From Nemertoderma westbladi (taxonomy: Eukaryota; Xenacoelomorpha; Nemertodermatida; Nemertodermatidae), in assembly GCA_032718475.1 (NCBI GenBank), contig JAUCBJ010001979.1, positions 59,339 through 123,338 of the forward strand: 64,000 nucleotides of DNA, in the 5' to 3' direction. How positions within the stretch are numbered: the stretch's first letter is position 1; each line of letters opens with the position of its first letter. This document shows positions 29,103 through 43,982 of this stretch, in pieces. A program made the position numbers and the translations under genes. The notes under the pieces are model-generated. The model was not told the origin of the DNA, made no database searches, and saw only the letters and a program-made list of their open reading frames with translations.

Positions 29103-32100
29103 CTATGAATAAGCCAACGACAGCTCTACTACAGACCATGAATAAGCCAAGGACAGCTCTACTACAGACCAATAAGCCAAGGACAGCTCTTCTACAGACC
29201 ATGAATAAGCCAAGGACAACTCTACTACAGACCATGAATAAGCCAATGAAAGATCTACTGCAGACCATGAATAAGCCAAGGACAGCCCTACTACAGACCA
29301 TGAATAACCCAAGGACAGCTCTACTACAGACCATGAATAAGCCAAGGAAAGCTGACAGCTCTACTACAGACTATGAATAAGCCAACGACAGCTCTACTAC
29401 AGACCATGAATAAGCCAAGGACAGCTCTACTACAGACCATGAATAAGCCAAGGACAGCTGACAGCTCTACTACAGACTATGAATAAGCCAACGACAGCTC
29501 TACTACAGACCATGAATAAGCCAAGGACAGCTCTACTACAGACCATGAATAACCCAAGGAAAGCTCTACTACAGACCATGAATAACCCAAGGAAAGCTCT
29601 ACTACAGACTATGAATAAGCCAACGACAGCTCTACTACAGACCATGAATAAGCCAAGGACAGCTCTACTACAGACCATGAATAACCCAAGGAAAGCTCTA
29701 CTACAGACCATGAATAAGCCAAGGAAAGCTGACAGCTCTACTACAGACCATGAATAAGCCAAGGAAAGATCTACTACAGACCATGAATAAGCCAAGGACA
29801 GCCCTACTACAGACCATGAATAACCCAAGGACAGCTCTACTACAGACCATGAATAAGCCAAGGAAAGCTGACAGCTCTACTACAGACTATGAATAAGCAA
29901 AGGACAGCTCTACTACAAACCATGAATAACCCAAGGACAGCTCTACTACAGACCATAAATAAGCCAAGGAAAGCTGACAGCTCTACTACAGACCATGAAT
30001 AAGCCAAGGAAAGCTGACAGCTCTACTACAGACTATGAATAAGCCAAGGACAGCTCTACTACAGACCATGAATAAGCCAAGGACAGCTCTACTACAGACC
30101 ATGAATAAGCCAAGGACAGCTCTACTACAGACCATGAATAAGCCAAGGACAGCTCTACTACAGACCATGAATAAGCCTAGGACAGCTCTACTACAGACCA
30201 TGAATAAGCCAAGCAAAGCTCTACTACAGACCATGAATAAGCCAAGGAAAGCTCTACTACAGACCATGAATAAGCCTAGGATAGCTCTACTACGTACCAT
30301 GAATAAGCCAAGGACAACTCTACTACAGACCATGAATAAGCCTAGGACAGCTCTACTACAGACCATGAATAAGCCAAGGACAGCTGACAGCATTACTACA
30401 GACTATGAATAAGCCAACGACAGCTCTACTACAGACCATGAATAAGCCAAGGACAGCTCTACTACAGACCATGAATAACCCAAGGAAAGCTCTACTACAG
30501 ACCATGAATAACCCAAGGAAAGCTCTACTACAGACTATGAATAAGCCAACGACAGCTCTACTACAGACCATGAATAAGCCAAGGACAGCTCTACTACAGA
30601 CCATGAATAACCCAAGGAAAGCTCTACTACAGACTATGAATAAGCCAACGACAGCTCTACTACAGACCATGAATAAGCCAAGGACAGCTCTACTACAGAC
30701 CATGAATAAGCCAAGGACAGCTCTACTACAGACCATGAATAAGCCAAGGACAGCTCTACTACAGACCATGAATAAGCCAACGACAGCTCTACTACAGACC
30801 ATGAATAAGCCAAGGACAGCTCTACTACAGACAATGAATAAGCCAAGGAAACATCTACTACAGACCATGAATAAGCCAAGGACAGCCCTACTACAGACCA
30901 TGAATAACCCAAGGACAGCTCTACTACAGACCATGAATAAGCCAAGGACAGCTCTACTAGAGACCATGAATAACCCAAGGACAGCTCTACTACAGACCAT
31001 GAATAAGCCAAGGAAAGCTGACAGCTCTACTACATACTATGAATAAGCCAAGGACAGCTCTACTACAGACCATGAATAACCCAAGGTCAGCTCTACTACA
31101 GACCATGAATAAGCCAAGGAAAGCTGACAGCTCTACTACAGACTATGAATAAGCCAACGACAGCTCTACTACAGACCATGAATAAGCCAAGGACAGCTCT
31201 ACTACAGACCAATAAGCCAAGGACAGCTCTTCTACAGACCATGAATAAGCCAAGGACAACTCTACTACAGACCATGAATAAGCCAATGAAAGATCTACTG
31301 CAGACCATGAATAAGCCAAGGACAGCCCTACTACAGACCATGAATAACCCAAGGACAGCTCTACTACAGACCATGAATAAGCCAAGGAAAGCTGACAGCT
31401 CTACTACAGACTATGAATAAGCCAACGACAGCTCTACTACAGACCATGAATAAGCCAAGGACAGCTCTACTACAGACCATGAATAAGCCAAGGACAGCTG
31501 ACAGCTCTACTACAGACTATGAATAAGCCAACGACAGCTCTACTACAGACCATGAATAAGCCAAGGACAGCTCTACTACAGACCATGAATAACCCAAGGA
31601 AAGCTCTACTACAGACCATGAATAACCCAAGGAAAGCTCTACTACAGACTATGAATAAGCCAACGACAGCTCTACTACAGACCATGAATAAGCCAAGGAC
31701 AGCTCTACTACAGACCATGAATAACCCAAGGAAAGCTCTACTACAGACCATGAATAAGCCAAGGAAAGCTGACAGCTCTACTACAGACCATGAATAAGCC
31801 AAGGAAAGATCTACTACAGACCATGAATAAGCCAAGGACAGCCCTACTACAGACCATGAATAACCCAAGGACAGCTCTACTACAGACCATGAATAAGCCA
31901 AGGAAAGCTGACAGCTCTACTACAGACTATGAATAAGCAAAGGACAGCTCTACTACAAACCATGAATAACCCAAGGACAGCTCTACTACAGACCATAAAT
32001 AAGCCAAGGAAAGCTGACAGCTCTACTACAGACCATGAATAAGCCAAGGAAAGCTGACAGCTCTACTACAGACTATGAATAAGCCAAGGACAGCTCTACT

Positions 32101-33182
32101 ACAGACCATGAATAAGCCAAGGACAGCTCTACTACAGACCATGAATAAGCCAAGGACAGCTCTACTACAGACCATGAATAAGCCAAGGACAGCTCTACTA
32201 CAGACCATGAATAAGCCTAGGACAGCTCTACTACAGACCATGAATAAGCCAAGCAAAGCTCTACTACAGACCATGAATAAGCCAAGGAAAGCTCTACTAC
32301 AGACCATGAATAAGCCTAGGATAGCTCTACTACGTACCATGAATAAGCCAAGGACAACTCTACTACAGACCATGAATAAGCCTAGGACAGCTCTACTACA
32401 GACCATGAATAAGCCAAGGACAGCTGACAGCATTACTACAGACTATGAATAAGCCAACGACAGCTCTACTACAGACCATGAATAAGCCAAGGACAGCTCT
32501 ACTACAGACCATGAATAACCCAAGGAAAGCTCTACTACAGACCATGAATAACCCAAGGAAAGCTCTACTACAGACTATGAATAAGCCAACGACAGCTCTA
32601 CTACAGACCATGAATAAGCCAAGGACAGCTCTACTACAGACCATGAATAACCCAAGGAAAGCTCTACTACAGACTATGAATAAGCCAACGACAGCTCTAC
32701 TACAGACCATGAATAAGCCAAGGACAGCTCTACTACAGACCATGAATAAGCCAAGGACAGCTCTACTACAGACCATGAATAAGCCAAGGACAGCTCTACT
32801 ACAGACCATGAATAAGCCAACGACAGCTCTACTACAGACCATGAATAAGCCAAGGACAGCTCTACTACAGACAATGAATAAGCCAAGGAAACATCTACTA
32901 CAGACCATGAATAAGCCAAGGACAGCCCTACTACAGACCATGAATAACCCAAGGACAGCTCTACTACAGACCATGAATAAGCCAAGGACAGCTCTACTAG
33001 AGACCATGAATAACCCAAGGACAGCTCTACTACAGACCATGAATAAGCCAAGGAAAGCTGACAGCTCTACTACATACTATGAATAAGCCAAGGACAGCTC
33101 TACTACAGACCATGAATAACCCAAGGTCAGCTCTACTACAGACCATGAATAAGCCAAGGAAAGCTGACAGCTCTACTACAGA
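29103..33182 (+). repeat. 2040-bp tandem duplication
   Basis: 29103-31142 and 31143-33182 look nearly identical and share private variants such as AAGGTCAGC (31085 and 33125), a 30-bp monomer (29171 and 31211) and CAGACCATAAATAAG (about 29948 and 31988). The period equals 50 monomers of 33 bp, 9 of 40 bp and one of 30 bp, and nine 40-bp monomers can be counted in the first copy. Confidence 0.9.
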
Positions 33183-34709
33183 CCATGAATAACCCAAGGA
33201 AAGCTCTACTACAGACCATGAATAACCCAAGGAAAGCTCTACTACAGACTATGAATAAGCCAACGACAGCTCTACTACAGACCATGAATAAGCCAAGGAC
33301 AGCTCTACTACAGACCATGAATAAGCCAAGGACAGCTCTACTACAGACCATGAATAAGCCAATGAAAGCTGACAGCTCTACTACAGACTATGAATAAGCC
33401 AACGACAGCTCTACTACAGACCATGAATAACCCAAGGACAACTCTACTACAGACCATGAATAAGCCCAGGACAGCTCTACTACATAATATGAATAACCCA
33501 CGGACAGCTCTACTACAGACCATGAATAACCCAAGGACAGCTCTACTACATACTATGAATAAGCCAAGGAAAGCTGACAGCTCTACTACAGACTATGAAT
33601 AAGCCAACGACAGCTCTACTACAGACCATGAATAAGCCAAGGACAGCTCTACTACAGACCATGAATAAGCCAATGAAAGCTGACAGCTCTACTACAGACT
33701 ATGAATAAGCCAACGACAGCTCTACTACAGACCATGAATAAGCCAAGGACAGCTCTACTACATACTATGAATAAGCCAAGGACAGCTCTACTACAGACCA
33801 TGAATAAGCCTAGGACAGCTCTACTACATACTATGAATAAGCCAAGGACAGCTCTACTACAGACCATGAATAACCCAAGGACAACTCTACTACAGACCAT
33901 GAATAAGCCTAGGACAGCTCTACTACAGACCATGAATAAGCCAAGGACAGCTCTACTACAGACCATGAATAACCCAAGGAAAGCTCTACTACAGACCATG
34001 AATAAGCCAAGGAAAGCTGACAGCTCTACTACAGACCATGAATAAGCCAAGGAAAGATCTACTACAGACCATGAATAAGCCAAGGACAGCCCTACTACAG
34101 ACCATGAATAACCCAAGGACAGCTCTACTACAGACCATGAATAAGCCAAGGAAAGCTGACAGCTCTACTACAGACTATGAATAAGCAAAGGACAGCTCTA
34201 CTACAAACCATGAATAAGCCAAGGACAGCTCTACTACAGACCATGAATAACCCAAGGACAGCTCTACTACAGACCATAAATAAGCCAAGGAAAGCTGACA
34301 GCTCTACTACAGACCATGAATAAGCCAAGGAAAGCTGACAGCTCTACTACAGACTATGAATAAGCCAAGGACAGCTCTACTACAGACCATGAATAAGCCA
34401 AGGACAGCTCTACTACAGACCATGAATAAGCCAAGGACAGCTCTACTACAGACCATGAATAAGCCAAGGACAGCTCTACTACAGACCATGAATAAGCCTA
34501 GGACAGCTCTACTACAGACCATGAATAAGCCAAGCAAAGCTCTACTACAGACCATGAATAAGCCAAGGAAAGCTCTACTACAGACCATGAATAAGCCTAG
34601 GATAGCTCTACTACGTACCATGAATAAGCCAAGGACAACTCTACTACAGACCATGAATAAGCCTAGGATAGCTCTACTACGTACCATGAATAAGCCTAGG
34701 ACAGCTCTA

Positions 34710-37700
34710 CTACAGACCATGAATAAGCCAAGGACAGCTGACAGCATTACTACAGACTATGAATAAGCCAACGACAGCTCTACTACAGACCATGAATAAG
34801 CCAAGGACAGCTCTACTACAGACCATGAATAACCCAAGGAAAGCTCTACTACAGACCATGAATAACCCAAGGAAAGCTCTACTACAGACTATGAATAAGC
34901 CAACGACAGCTCTACTACAGACCATGAATAAGCCAAGGACAGCTCTACTACAGACCATGAATAACCCAAGGAAAGCTCTACTACAGACTATGAATAAGCC
35001 AACGACAGCTCTACTACAGACCATGAATAAGCCAAGGACAGCTCTACTACAGACCATGAATAAGCCAAGGACAGCTCTACTACAGACCATGAATAAGCCA
35101 AGGACAGCTCTACTACAGACCATGAATAAGCCAACGACAGCTCTACTACAGACCATGAATAAGCCAAGGACAGCTCTACTACAGACAATGAATAAGCCAA
35201 GGAAACATCTACTACAGACCATGAATAAGCCAAGGACAGCCCTACTACAGACCATGAATAACCCAAGGACAGCTCTACTACAGACCATGAATAAGCCAAG
35301 GAAAGCTGACAGCTCTACTACATACTATGAATAAGCCAAGGACAGCTCTACTACAGACCATGAATAACCCAAGGACAGCTCTACTACAGACCATGAATAA
35401 GCCAAGGAAAGCTGACAGCTCTACTACAGACCATGAATAAGCCAAGGAAAGCTGACAGCTCTACTACAGACTATGAATAAGCCAAGGACAGCTCTACTAC
35501 AGACCATGAATAAGCCAAGGACAGCTCTACTACAGACCATGAATAAGCCAAGGACAGCTCTACTACAGACCATGAATAACCCAAGGACAGCTCTACTACA
35601 GACCATGAATAAGCCAAGGACAGCTCTACTAGAGACCATGAATAACCCAAGGACAGCTCTACTACAGACCATGAATAAGCCAAGGAAAGCTGACAGCTCT
35701 ACTACATACTATGAATAAGCCAAGGACAGCTCTACTACAGACCATGAATAACCCAAGGACAGCTCTACTACAGACCATGAATAAGCCAAGGAAAGCTGAC
35801 AGCTCTACTACAGACCATGAATAACCCAAGGAAAGCTCTACTACAGACCATGAATAACCCAAGGAAAGCTCTACTACAGACTATGAATAAGCCAACGACA
35901 GCTCTACTACAGACCATGAATAAGCCAAGGACAGCTCTACTACAGACCATGAATAAGCCAAGGACAGCTCTACTACAGACCATGAATAAGCCAATGAAAG
36001 CTGACAGCTCTACTACAGACTATGAATAAGCCAACGACAGCTCTACTACAGACCATGAATAAGCCAAGGACAGCTCTACTACAGACCATGAATAAGCCAA
36101 GGACAGCTCTACTACAGACTATGAATAAGCCAAGGACAGCTCTACTACAGACCATGAATAAGCCAAGGACAGCTCTACTACAGACCATGAATAAGCCAAG
36201 GACAGCTCTACTACAGACCATGAATAAGCCAAGGACAGCTCTACTACAGACCATGAATAAGCCTAGGACAGCTCTACTACAGACCATGAATAAGCCAAGC
36301 AAAGCTCTACTACAGACCATGAATAAGCCAAGGAAAGCTCTACTACAGACCATGAATAAGCCTAGGATAGCTCTACTACGTACCATGAATAAGCCAAGGA
36401 CAACTCTACTACAGACCATGAATAAGCCTAGGATAGCTCTACTACGTACCATGAATAAGCCTAGGACAGCTCTACTACAGACCATGAATAAGCCAAGGAC
36501 AGCTGACAGCATTACTACAGACTATGAATAAGCCAACGACAGCTCTACTACAGACCATGAATAAGCCAAGGACAGCTCTACTACAGACCATGAATAACCC
36601 AAGGAAAGCTCTACTACAGACCATGAATAACCCAAGGAAAGCTCTACTACAGACTATGAATAAGCCAACGACAGCTCTACTACAGACCATGAATAAGCCA
36701 AGGACAGCTCTACTACAGACCATGAATAACCCAAGGAAAGCTCTACTACAGACTATGAATAAGCCAACGACAGCTCTACTACAGACCATGAATAAGCCAA
36801 GGACAGCTCTACTACAGACCATGAATAAGCCAAGGACAGCTCTACTACAGACCATGAATAAGCCAAGGACAGCTCTACTACAGACCATGAATAAGCCAAC
36901 GACAGCTCTACTACAGACCATGAATAAGCCAAGGACAGCTCTACTACAGACAATGAATAAGCCAAGGAAACATCTACTACAGACCATGAATAAGCCAATG
37001 ACAGCCCTACTACAGACCATGAATAACCCAAGGACAGCTCTACTACAGACCATGAATAAGCCAAGGAAAGCTGACAGCTCTACTACATACTATGAATAAG
37101 CCAAGGACAGCTCTACTACAGACCATGAATAACCCAAGGACAGCTCTACTACAGACCATGAATAAGCCAAGGAAAGCTGACAGCTCTACTACAGACCATG
37201 AATAAGCCAAGGAAAGCTGACAGCTCTACTACAGACTATGAATAAGCCAAGGACAGCTCTACTACAGACCATGAATAAGCCAAGGACAGCTCTACTACAG
37301 ACCATGAATAAGCCAAGGACAGCTCTACTACAGACCATGAATAACCCAAGGACAGCTCTACTACAGACCATGAATAAGCCAAGGACAGCTCTACTAGAGA
37401 CCATGAATAACCCAAGGACAGCTCTACTACAGACCATGAATAAGCCAAGGAAAGCTGACAGCTCTACTACATACTATGAATAAGCCAAGGACAGCTCTAC
37501 TACAGACCATGAATAACCCAAGGACAGCTCTACTACAGACCATGAATAAGCCAAGGAAAGCTGACAGCTCTACTACAGACCATGAATAACCCAAGGAAAG
37601 CTCTACTACAGACCATGAATAACCCAAGGAAAGCTCTACTACAGACTATGAATAAGCCAACGACAGCTCTACTACAGACCATGAATAAGCCAAGGACAGC

Positions 37701-40090
37701 TCTACTACAGACCATGAATAAGCCAAGGACAGCTCTACTACAGACCATGAATAAGCCAATGAAAGCTGACAGCTCTACTACAGACTATGAATAAGCCAAC
37801 GACAGCTCTACTACAGACCATGAATAAGCCAAGGACAGCTCTACTACAGACCATGAATAAGCCAAGGACAGCTCTACTACAGACCATGAATAAGCCAAGG
37901 ACAGCTCTACTACAGACCATGAATAAGCCAAGGACAGCTCTACTACAGACCATGAATAACCCAAGGACAGCCCTACTACAGACCATGAATAACCCAAGGA
38001 CAGCCCTACTACAGACCATGAATAACCCAAGGACAGCTCTACTACAGACCATGAATAAGCCAAGGACAGCTCTACTACAGACCATGAATAAGCCAAGGAC
38101 AGCTCTACTACAGACCATGAATAAGCCAAGGACAGCTCTACTACAGACCATGAATAAGCCAAGGACAGCTCTACTACAGACCATGAATAAGCCTAGGACA
38201 GCTCTACTACAGACCATGAATAAGCCAAGCAAAGCTCTACTACAGACCATGAATAAGCCAAGGAAAGCTCTACTACAGACCATGAATAAGCCTAGGATAG
38301 CTCTACTACGTACCATGAATAAGCCAAGGACAACTCTACTACAGACCATGAATAAGCCTAGGATAGCTCTACTACGTACCATGAATAAGCCTAGGACAGC
38401 TCTACTACAGACCATGAATAAGCCAAGGACAGCTGACAGCATTACTACAGACTATGAATAAGCCAACGACAGCTCTACTACAGACCATGAATAAGCCAAG
38501 GACAGCTCTACTACAGACCATGAATAACCCAAGGAAAGCTCTACTACAGACCATGAATAACCCAAGGAAAGCTCTACTACAGACTATGAATAAGCCAACG
38601 ACAGCTCTACTACAGACCATGAATAAGCCAAGGACAGCTCTACTACAGACCATGAATAACCCAAGGAAAGCTCTACTACAGACTATGAATAAGCCAACGA
38701 CAGCTCTACTACAGACCATGAATAAGCCAAGGACAGCTCTACTACAGACCATGAATAAGCCAAGGACAGCTCTACTACAGACCATGAATAAGCCAAGGAC
38801 AGCTCTACTACAGACCATGAATAAGCCAACGACAGCTCTACTACAGACCATGAATAAGCCAAGGACAGCTCTACTACAGACAATGAATAAGCCAAGGAAA
38901 CATCTACTACAGACCATGAATAAGCCAATGACAGCCCTACTACAGACCATGAATAACCCAAGGACAGCTCTACTACAGACCATGAATAAGCCAAGGAAAG
39001 CTGACAGCTCTACTACATACTATGAATAAGCCAAGGACAGCTCTACTACAGACCATGAATAACCCAAGGACAGCTCTACTACAGACCATGAATAAGCCAA
39101 GGAAAGCTGACAGCTCTACTACAGACCATGAATAAGCCAAGGAAAGCTGACAGCTCTACTACAGACTATGAATAAGCCAAGGACAGCTCTACTACAGACC
39201 ATGAATAAGCCAAGGACAGCTCTACTACAGACCATGAATAAGCCAAGGACAGCTCTACTACAGACCATGAATAACCCAAGGACAGCTCTACTACAGACCA
39301 TGAATAAGCCAAGGACAGCTCTACTAGAGACCATGAATAACCCAAGGACAGCTCTACTACAGACCATGAATAAGCCAAGGAAAGCTGACAGCTCTACTAC
39401 ATACTATGAATAAGCCAAGGACAGCTCTACTACAGACCATGAATAACCCAAGGACAGCTCTACTACAGACCATGAATAAGCCAAGGAAAGCTGACAGCTC
39501 TACTACAGACCATGAATAACCCAAGGAAAGCTCTACTACAGACCATGAATAACCCAAGGAAAGCTCTACTACAGACTATGAATAAGCCAACGACAGCTCT
39601 ACTACAGACCATGAATAAGCCAAGGACAGCTCTACTACAGACCATGAATAAGCCAAGGACAGCTCTACTACAGACCATGAATAAGCCAATGAAAGCTGAC
39701 AGCTCTACTACAGACTATGAATAAGCCAACGACAGCTCTACTACAGACCATGAATAAGCCAAGGACAGCTCTACTACAGACCATGAATAAGCCAAGGACA
39801 GCTCTACTACAGACCATGAATAAGCCAAGGACAGCTCTACTACAGACCATGAATAAGCCAAGGACAGCTCTACTACAGACCATGAATAACCCAAGGACAG
39901 CCCTACTACAGACCATGAATAACCCAAGGACAGCCCTACTACAGACCATGAATAACCCAAGGACAGCTCTACTACAGACCATGAATAAGCCAAGGACAGC
40001 TCTACTACAGACCATGAATAAGCCAAGGACAGCTCTACTACAGACCATGAATAAGCCAAGGACAGCTCTACTACAGACCATGAATAAGCC
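34710..40090 (+). repeat. Three-copy higher-order region with periods of 1765 and 1930 bp
   Basis: The module starting at 34710 recurs at 36475 (+1765) and 38405 (+1930). The modules at 35424, 37189 and 39119 follow the same spacing. The periods equal 45 or 50 monomers of 33 bp plus 7 of 40 bp, so the 1930-bp unit is the 1765-bp unit with five extra monomers. A related module appears at 17394, 30356 and 32396, and at 50742, 52938 and 58291. Confidence 0.85.
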
Positions 40091-43000
40091 AACGACAGCT
40101 CTACTACAGACCATGAATAAGCCAAGCACAGCTCTACTACAGACCATGAATAAGCCAAAGACAGCTCTACTACAGACCATGAATAAGCCAAGGACAGCTC
40201 TACTACAGACCATGAATAAGCCAATGAAAGCTGACAGCTCTACTACAGACTATGAATAAGCCAAGGACAGCTCTACTACAGACCATGAATAACCCAAGGA
40301 CAGCTCTACTACAGACCATGAATAAGCCAAGGACAGCTCTACTATAGACCATGAATAAGCCTAGGACAGCTCTACTACAGACCATGAATAAGCCAAGGAC
40401 AGCTTTACTACAGACCATGAATAAGCCAAGGACAGCTTTACTACAGACCATGAATAAGCCAAGGACAGCTCTACTACAGACCATGAATAAGCCAAGGACA
40501 GCTCTACTACAGACCATGAATAAGCCAAGGACAACTCTACTACAGACCATGAATAAGCCAAGGACAACTCTACTACAGACCATGAATAAGCCAAGGACAG
40601 CTCTACTACGTACCATGAATAAGCCAAGGACAACTCTACTACAGACCATGAATAAGCCTAGGACAGCTCTACTACAGACCATGAATAAGCCAAGCAAAGC
40701 TCTACTACAGACCATGAATAAGCCAAGGGAAGCTCTACTACAGACCATGAATAAGCCTAGGATAGCTCTACTACGTACCATGAATAAGCCAAGGACAGCT
40801 TTACTACAGACCATGAATAAGCCAAGGACAGCTCTACTACAGACCATGAATAAGCCAAGGACAGCTCTACTACAGACCATGAATAAGCCAAGGAAATATC
40901 TACTACAGACCATGAATAAGCCAAGGACAGCTCTACTAAAGACTATGAATAACCCAAGGACAGCTCTACTACAGACCATGAATAAGCCAAGGACAGCTCT
41001 ACTACAGACCATGAATAAGCCAAGGACAGCTCTACTACAGACCATGAATAAGCCAAGGACAGCTCTACTACAGACCATGAATAAGCCAAGGACAACTCTA
41101 CTACAGACCATGAATAAGCCAATGACAGCTCTACTACAGACTATGAATAAGCCAACGACAGCTCTACTACAGACCATGAATAAGCCAAGGACAGCTCTAC
41201 TACAGACCATGAATAACCCAAGGACAGCTCTACTACAGACCATGAATAAGCCAAGGACAGCTCTACTACAGACCATGAATAACCCAAGGACAGCTCTACT
41301 ACAGACCATGAATAAGCCAACGACAGCTCTACTACAGACTATGAATAAGCCAACGACAGCTCTACTACAGACCATGAATAAGCCAAGGAAAGCTGACAGC
41401 TCTACTACAGACTATGAATAAGCCAACGACAGCTCTACTACAGACCATGAATAAGCCAAGGACAGCTCTACTACAGACCATGAATAAGCCAATGAAAGCT
41501 GACAGCTCTACTACAGACTATGAATAAGCCAACGACAGCTCTACTACAGACCATGAATAACCCAAGGACAGCTCTACTACAGACAATGAATAAGCCAAGG
41601 ACAGCTCTACTACAGACCATGAATAACCCAAGGACAGCTCTACTACAGACAATGAATAAGCCAAGGACAGCTCTAGTACAGACCATGAATAAGCTAAGGA
41701 CAGCTCTACTACAGACCATGAATAAGCCAATGAAAGCTGACAGCTCTACTACAGACTATGAATAACCCAAGGACAGCTCTACTACAGACAATGAATAAGC
41801 CAAGGACAACTCTACTACAGACCATGAATAAGCCAAGGACAGCTCTACTACAGACCATGAATAAGCCAATGAAAGCTGACAGCTCTACTACAGACTATGA
41901 ATAACCCAAGGACAGCTCTACTACAGACAATGAATAAGCCAAGGACAGCTCTACTACAGACCATGAATAAGCCTAGGACAGCTCTACTACAGACCATGAA
42001 TAAGCCAATGAAAGCTGACAGCTCTACTACAGACTATGAATAACCCAAGGACAGCTCTACTACAGACAATGAATAAGCCAAGGACAGCTCTACTACAGAC
42101 CATGAATAACCCAAGGACAGCTCTACTACAGACCATGAATAAGCCAATGAAAGCTGACAGCTCTACTACATACTATGAATAAGCCAAGGACAGCTCTACT
42201 ACAGACCATGAATAAGCCAAGGACAGCTCTACTACAGACCATGAATAAGCCAAGGACAACTCTACTACAGACAATGAATAAGCCAAGGACAGCTCTACTA
42301 TAGACCATGAATAACCCAAGGACAGCTCTACTACAGACCATGAATAAGCCAATGAAAGCTGACAGCTCTACTACAGACCATGAATAAGCCAAGGACAGCT
42401 CTACTACAGACCATGAATAAGCCAAGGACAGCTCTACTACAGACCATGAATAAGCCAAGGACAGCTCTACTACAGACAATGAATAAGCCAAGGACAGCTT
42501 TACTACAGACCATGAATAAGCCAAGGACAGCTCTACTACAGACCATGAATATGCCAAGGACAGCTCTACTACAGACCATGAATATGCCAAGGACAGCTCT
42601 ACTACAGACCATGAATAAGCCAAGGACAGCTCTACTACAGACCATGAATAAGCCAAGGACAGCTCTACTACAGACCATGAATAAGCCAAGGACAGCTCTA
42701 CTACAGACAATGAATAAGCCAAGGACAGCTTTACTACAGACCATGAATAAGCCAAGGACAGCTCTACTACAGACCATGAATATGCCAAGGACAGCTCTAC
42801 TACAGACCATGAATATGCCAAGGACAGCTCTACTACAGACCATGATTAAGCCAAGGACAGCTCTACTACAGACAATGAATAAGCCAAGGACAGCTCTACT
42901 ATAGACTATGAATAAGCCAAGGACAGCTCTACTACAGACCATGAATAAGCCAAGGCAAGCTCAACTACAGACCAATGAATAACCCAAGGACAGCTCTACT

Positions 43001-43982
43001 ACAGACCATGAATAACCCAAGGACAGCTCTACTACAGACCATGAATAAGCCAATGAAAGCTGACAGCTCTACTACAGACCATGAATAAGCCAAGGACAGC
43101 TCTACTACAGACCATGAATAACCCAAGGACAGCTCTACTACAGACCATGAATAACCCAAGGACAGCTCTACTACAGACCATGAATAAGCCAATGAAAGCT
43201 GACAGCTCTACTACAGAACATGAATAACCCAAGGACAGCTCTACTACAGACCATGAATAACCCAAGGACAGCTCTACTACAGACCATGAATAAGCCAATG
43301 AAAGCTGACAGCTCTACTACAGACCATGAATAAGCCAACGACAGCTCTACTACAGACAATGAATAAGCCAACGACAGCTCTACTACAGACCATGAATAAG
43401 CCAACGACAGCTCTACTACAGACCATGAATAAGCCAAGGACAGCTCTACTACAGACCATGAATAACCCAAGGACAGCTCTACTACAGACCATGAATAACC
43501 CAAGGACAGCTCTACTACAGACCATGAATAACCCAAGGACAGCTCTACTACAGACCATGAATAAGCCAACGACAGCTCTACTACAGACCATGAATAAGCC
43601 AACGACAGCTCTACTACAGACAATGAATAAGCCAACGACAGCTCTACTACAGACAATGAATAAGCCAACGACAGCTCTACTACAGACCATGAATAAGCCA
43701 AGGACAGCTCTACTACAGACCATGAATAAGCCAATGAAAGCTGACAGCTCTACTACAGACTATGAATAAGCCAACGACAGCTCTACTGCAGACAATGAAT
43801 AAGCCAACGACAGCTCTACTACAGACCATGAATAAGCCAACGACAGCTCTACTACAGACCATGAATAAGCCAACGACAGCTCTACTACAGACAATGAATA
43901 AGCCAATGAAAGCTGACAGCTCTACTACAGACTATGAATAAGCCAACGACAGCTCTACTACAGACCATGAATAAGCCAATGA

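Larger units (their letters stand above)
1..43982 (+). repeat. 33-bp satellite array, block 1 (continues off the left edge)
   Basis: A head-to-tail array of a 33-bp monomer; a typical copy is 607-639, which reads MNKPRTALLQT in the plus frame starting at its ATG. All copies face the same way. Common variants change AAGCC to AACCC, AAGG to AACG, CCAAGG to CCTAGG, GGACAGCT to GGAAAGCT or GGAAAGATCT, and the final ACC to ACT or ACA. A 40-bp form carries a 7-bp internal duplication. The plus strand is poor in T (5 of 33) and the consensus has no CpG. AGCT occurs once per typical monomer. The array starts mid-monomer at base 1, so its true left end is unknown. It stops inside a 40-bp monomer at 43982. 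I infer satellite or heterochromatic DNA; nothing here shows whether it is centromeric. Confidence 0.97.

Noticed and set aside
1-43982. CRISPR-like array (short regular repeats)
   Set aside because: There are no unique spacers: the whole period is repeated, and the context is eukaryotic.
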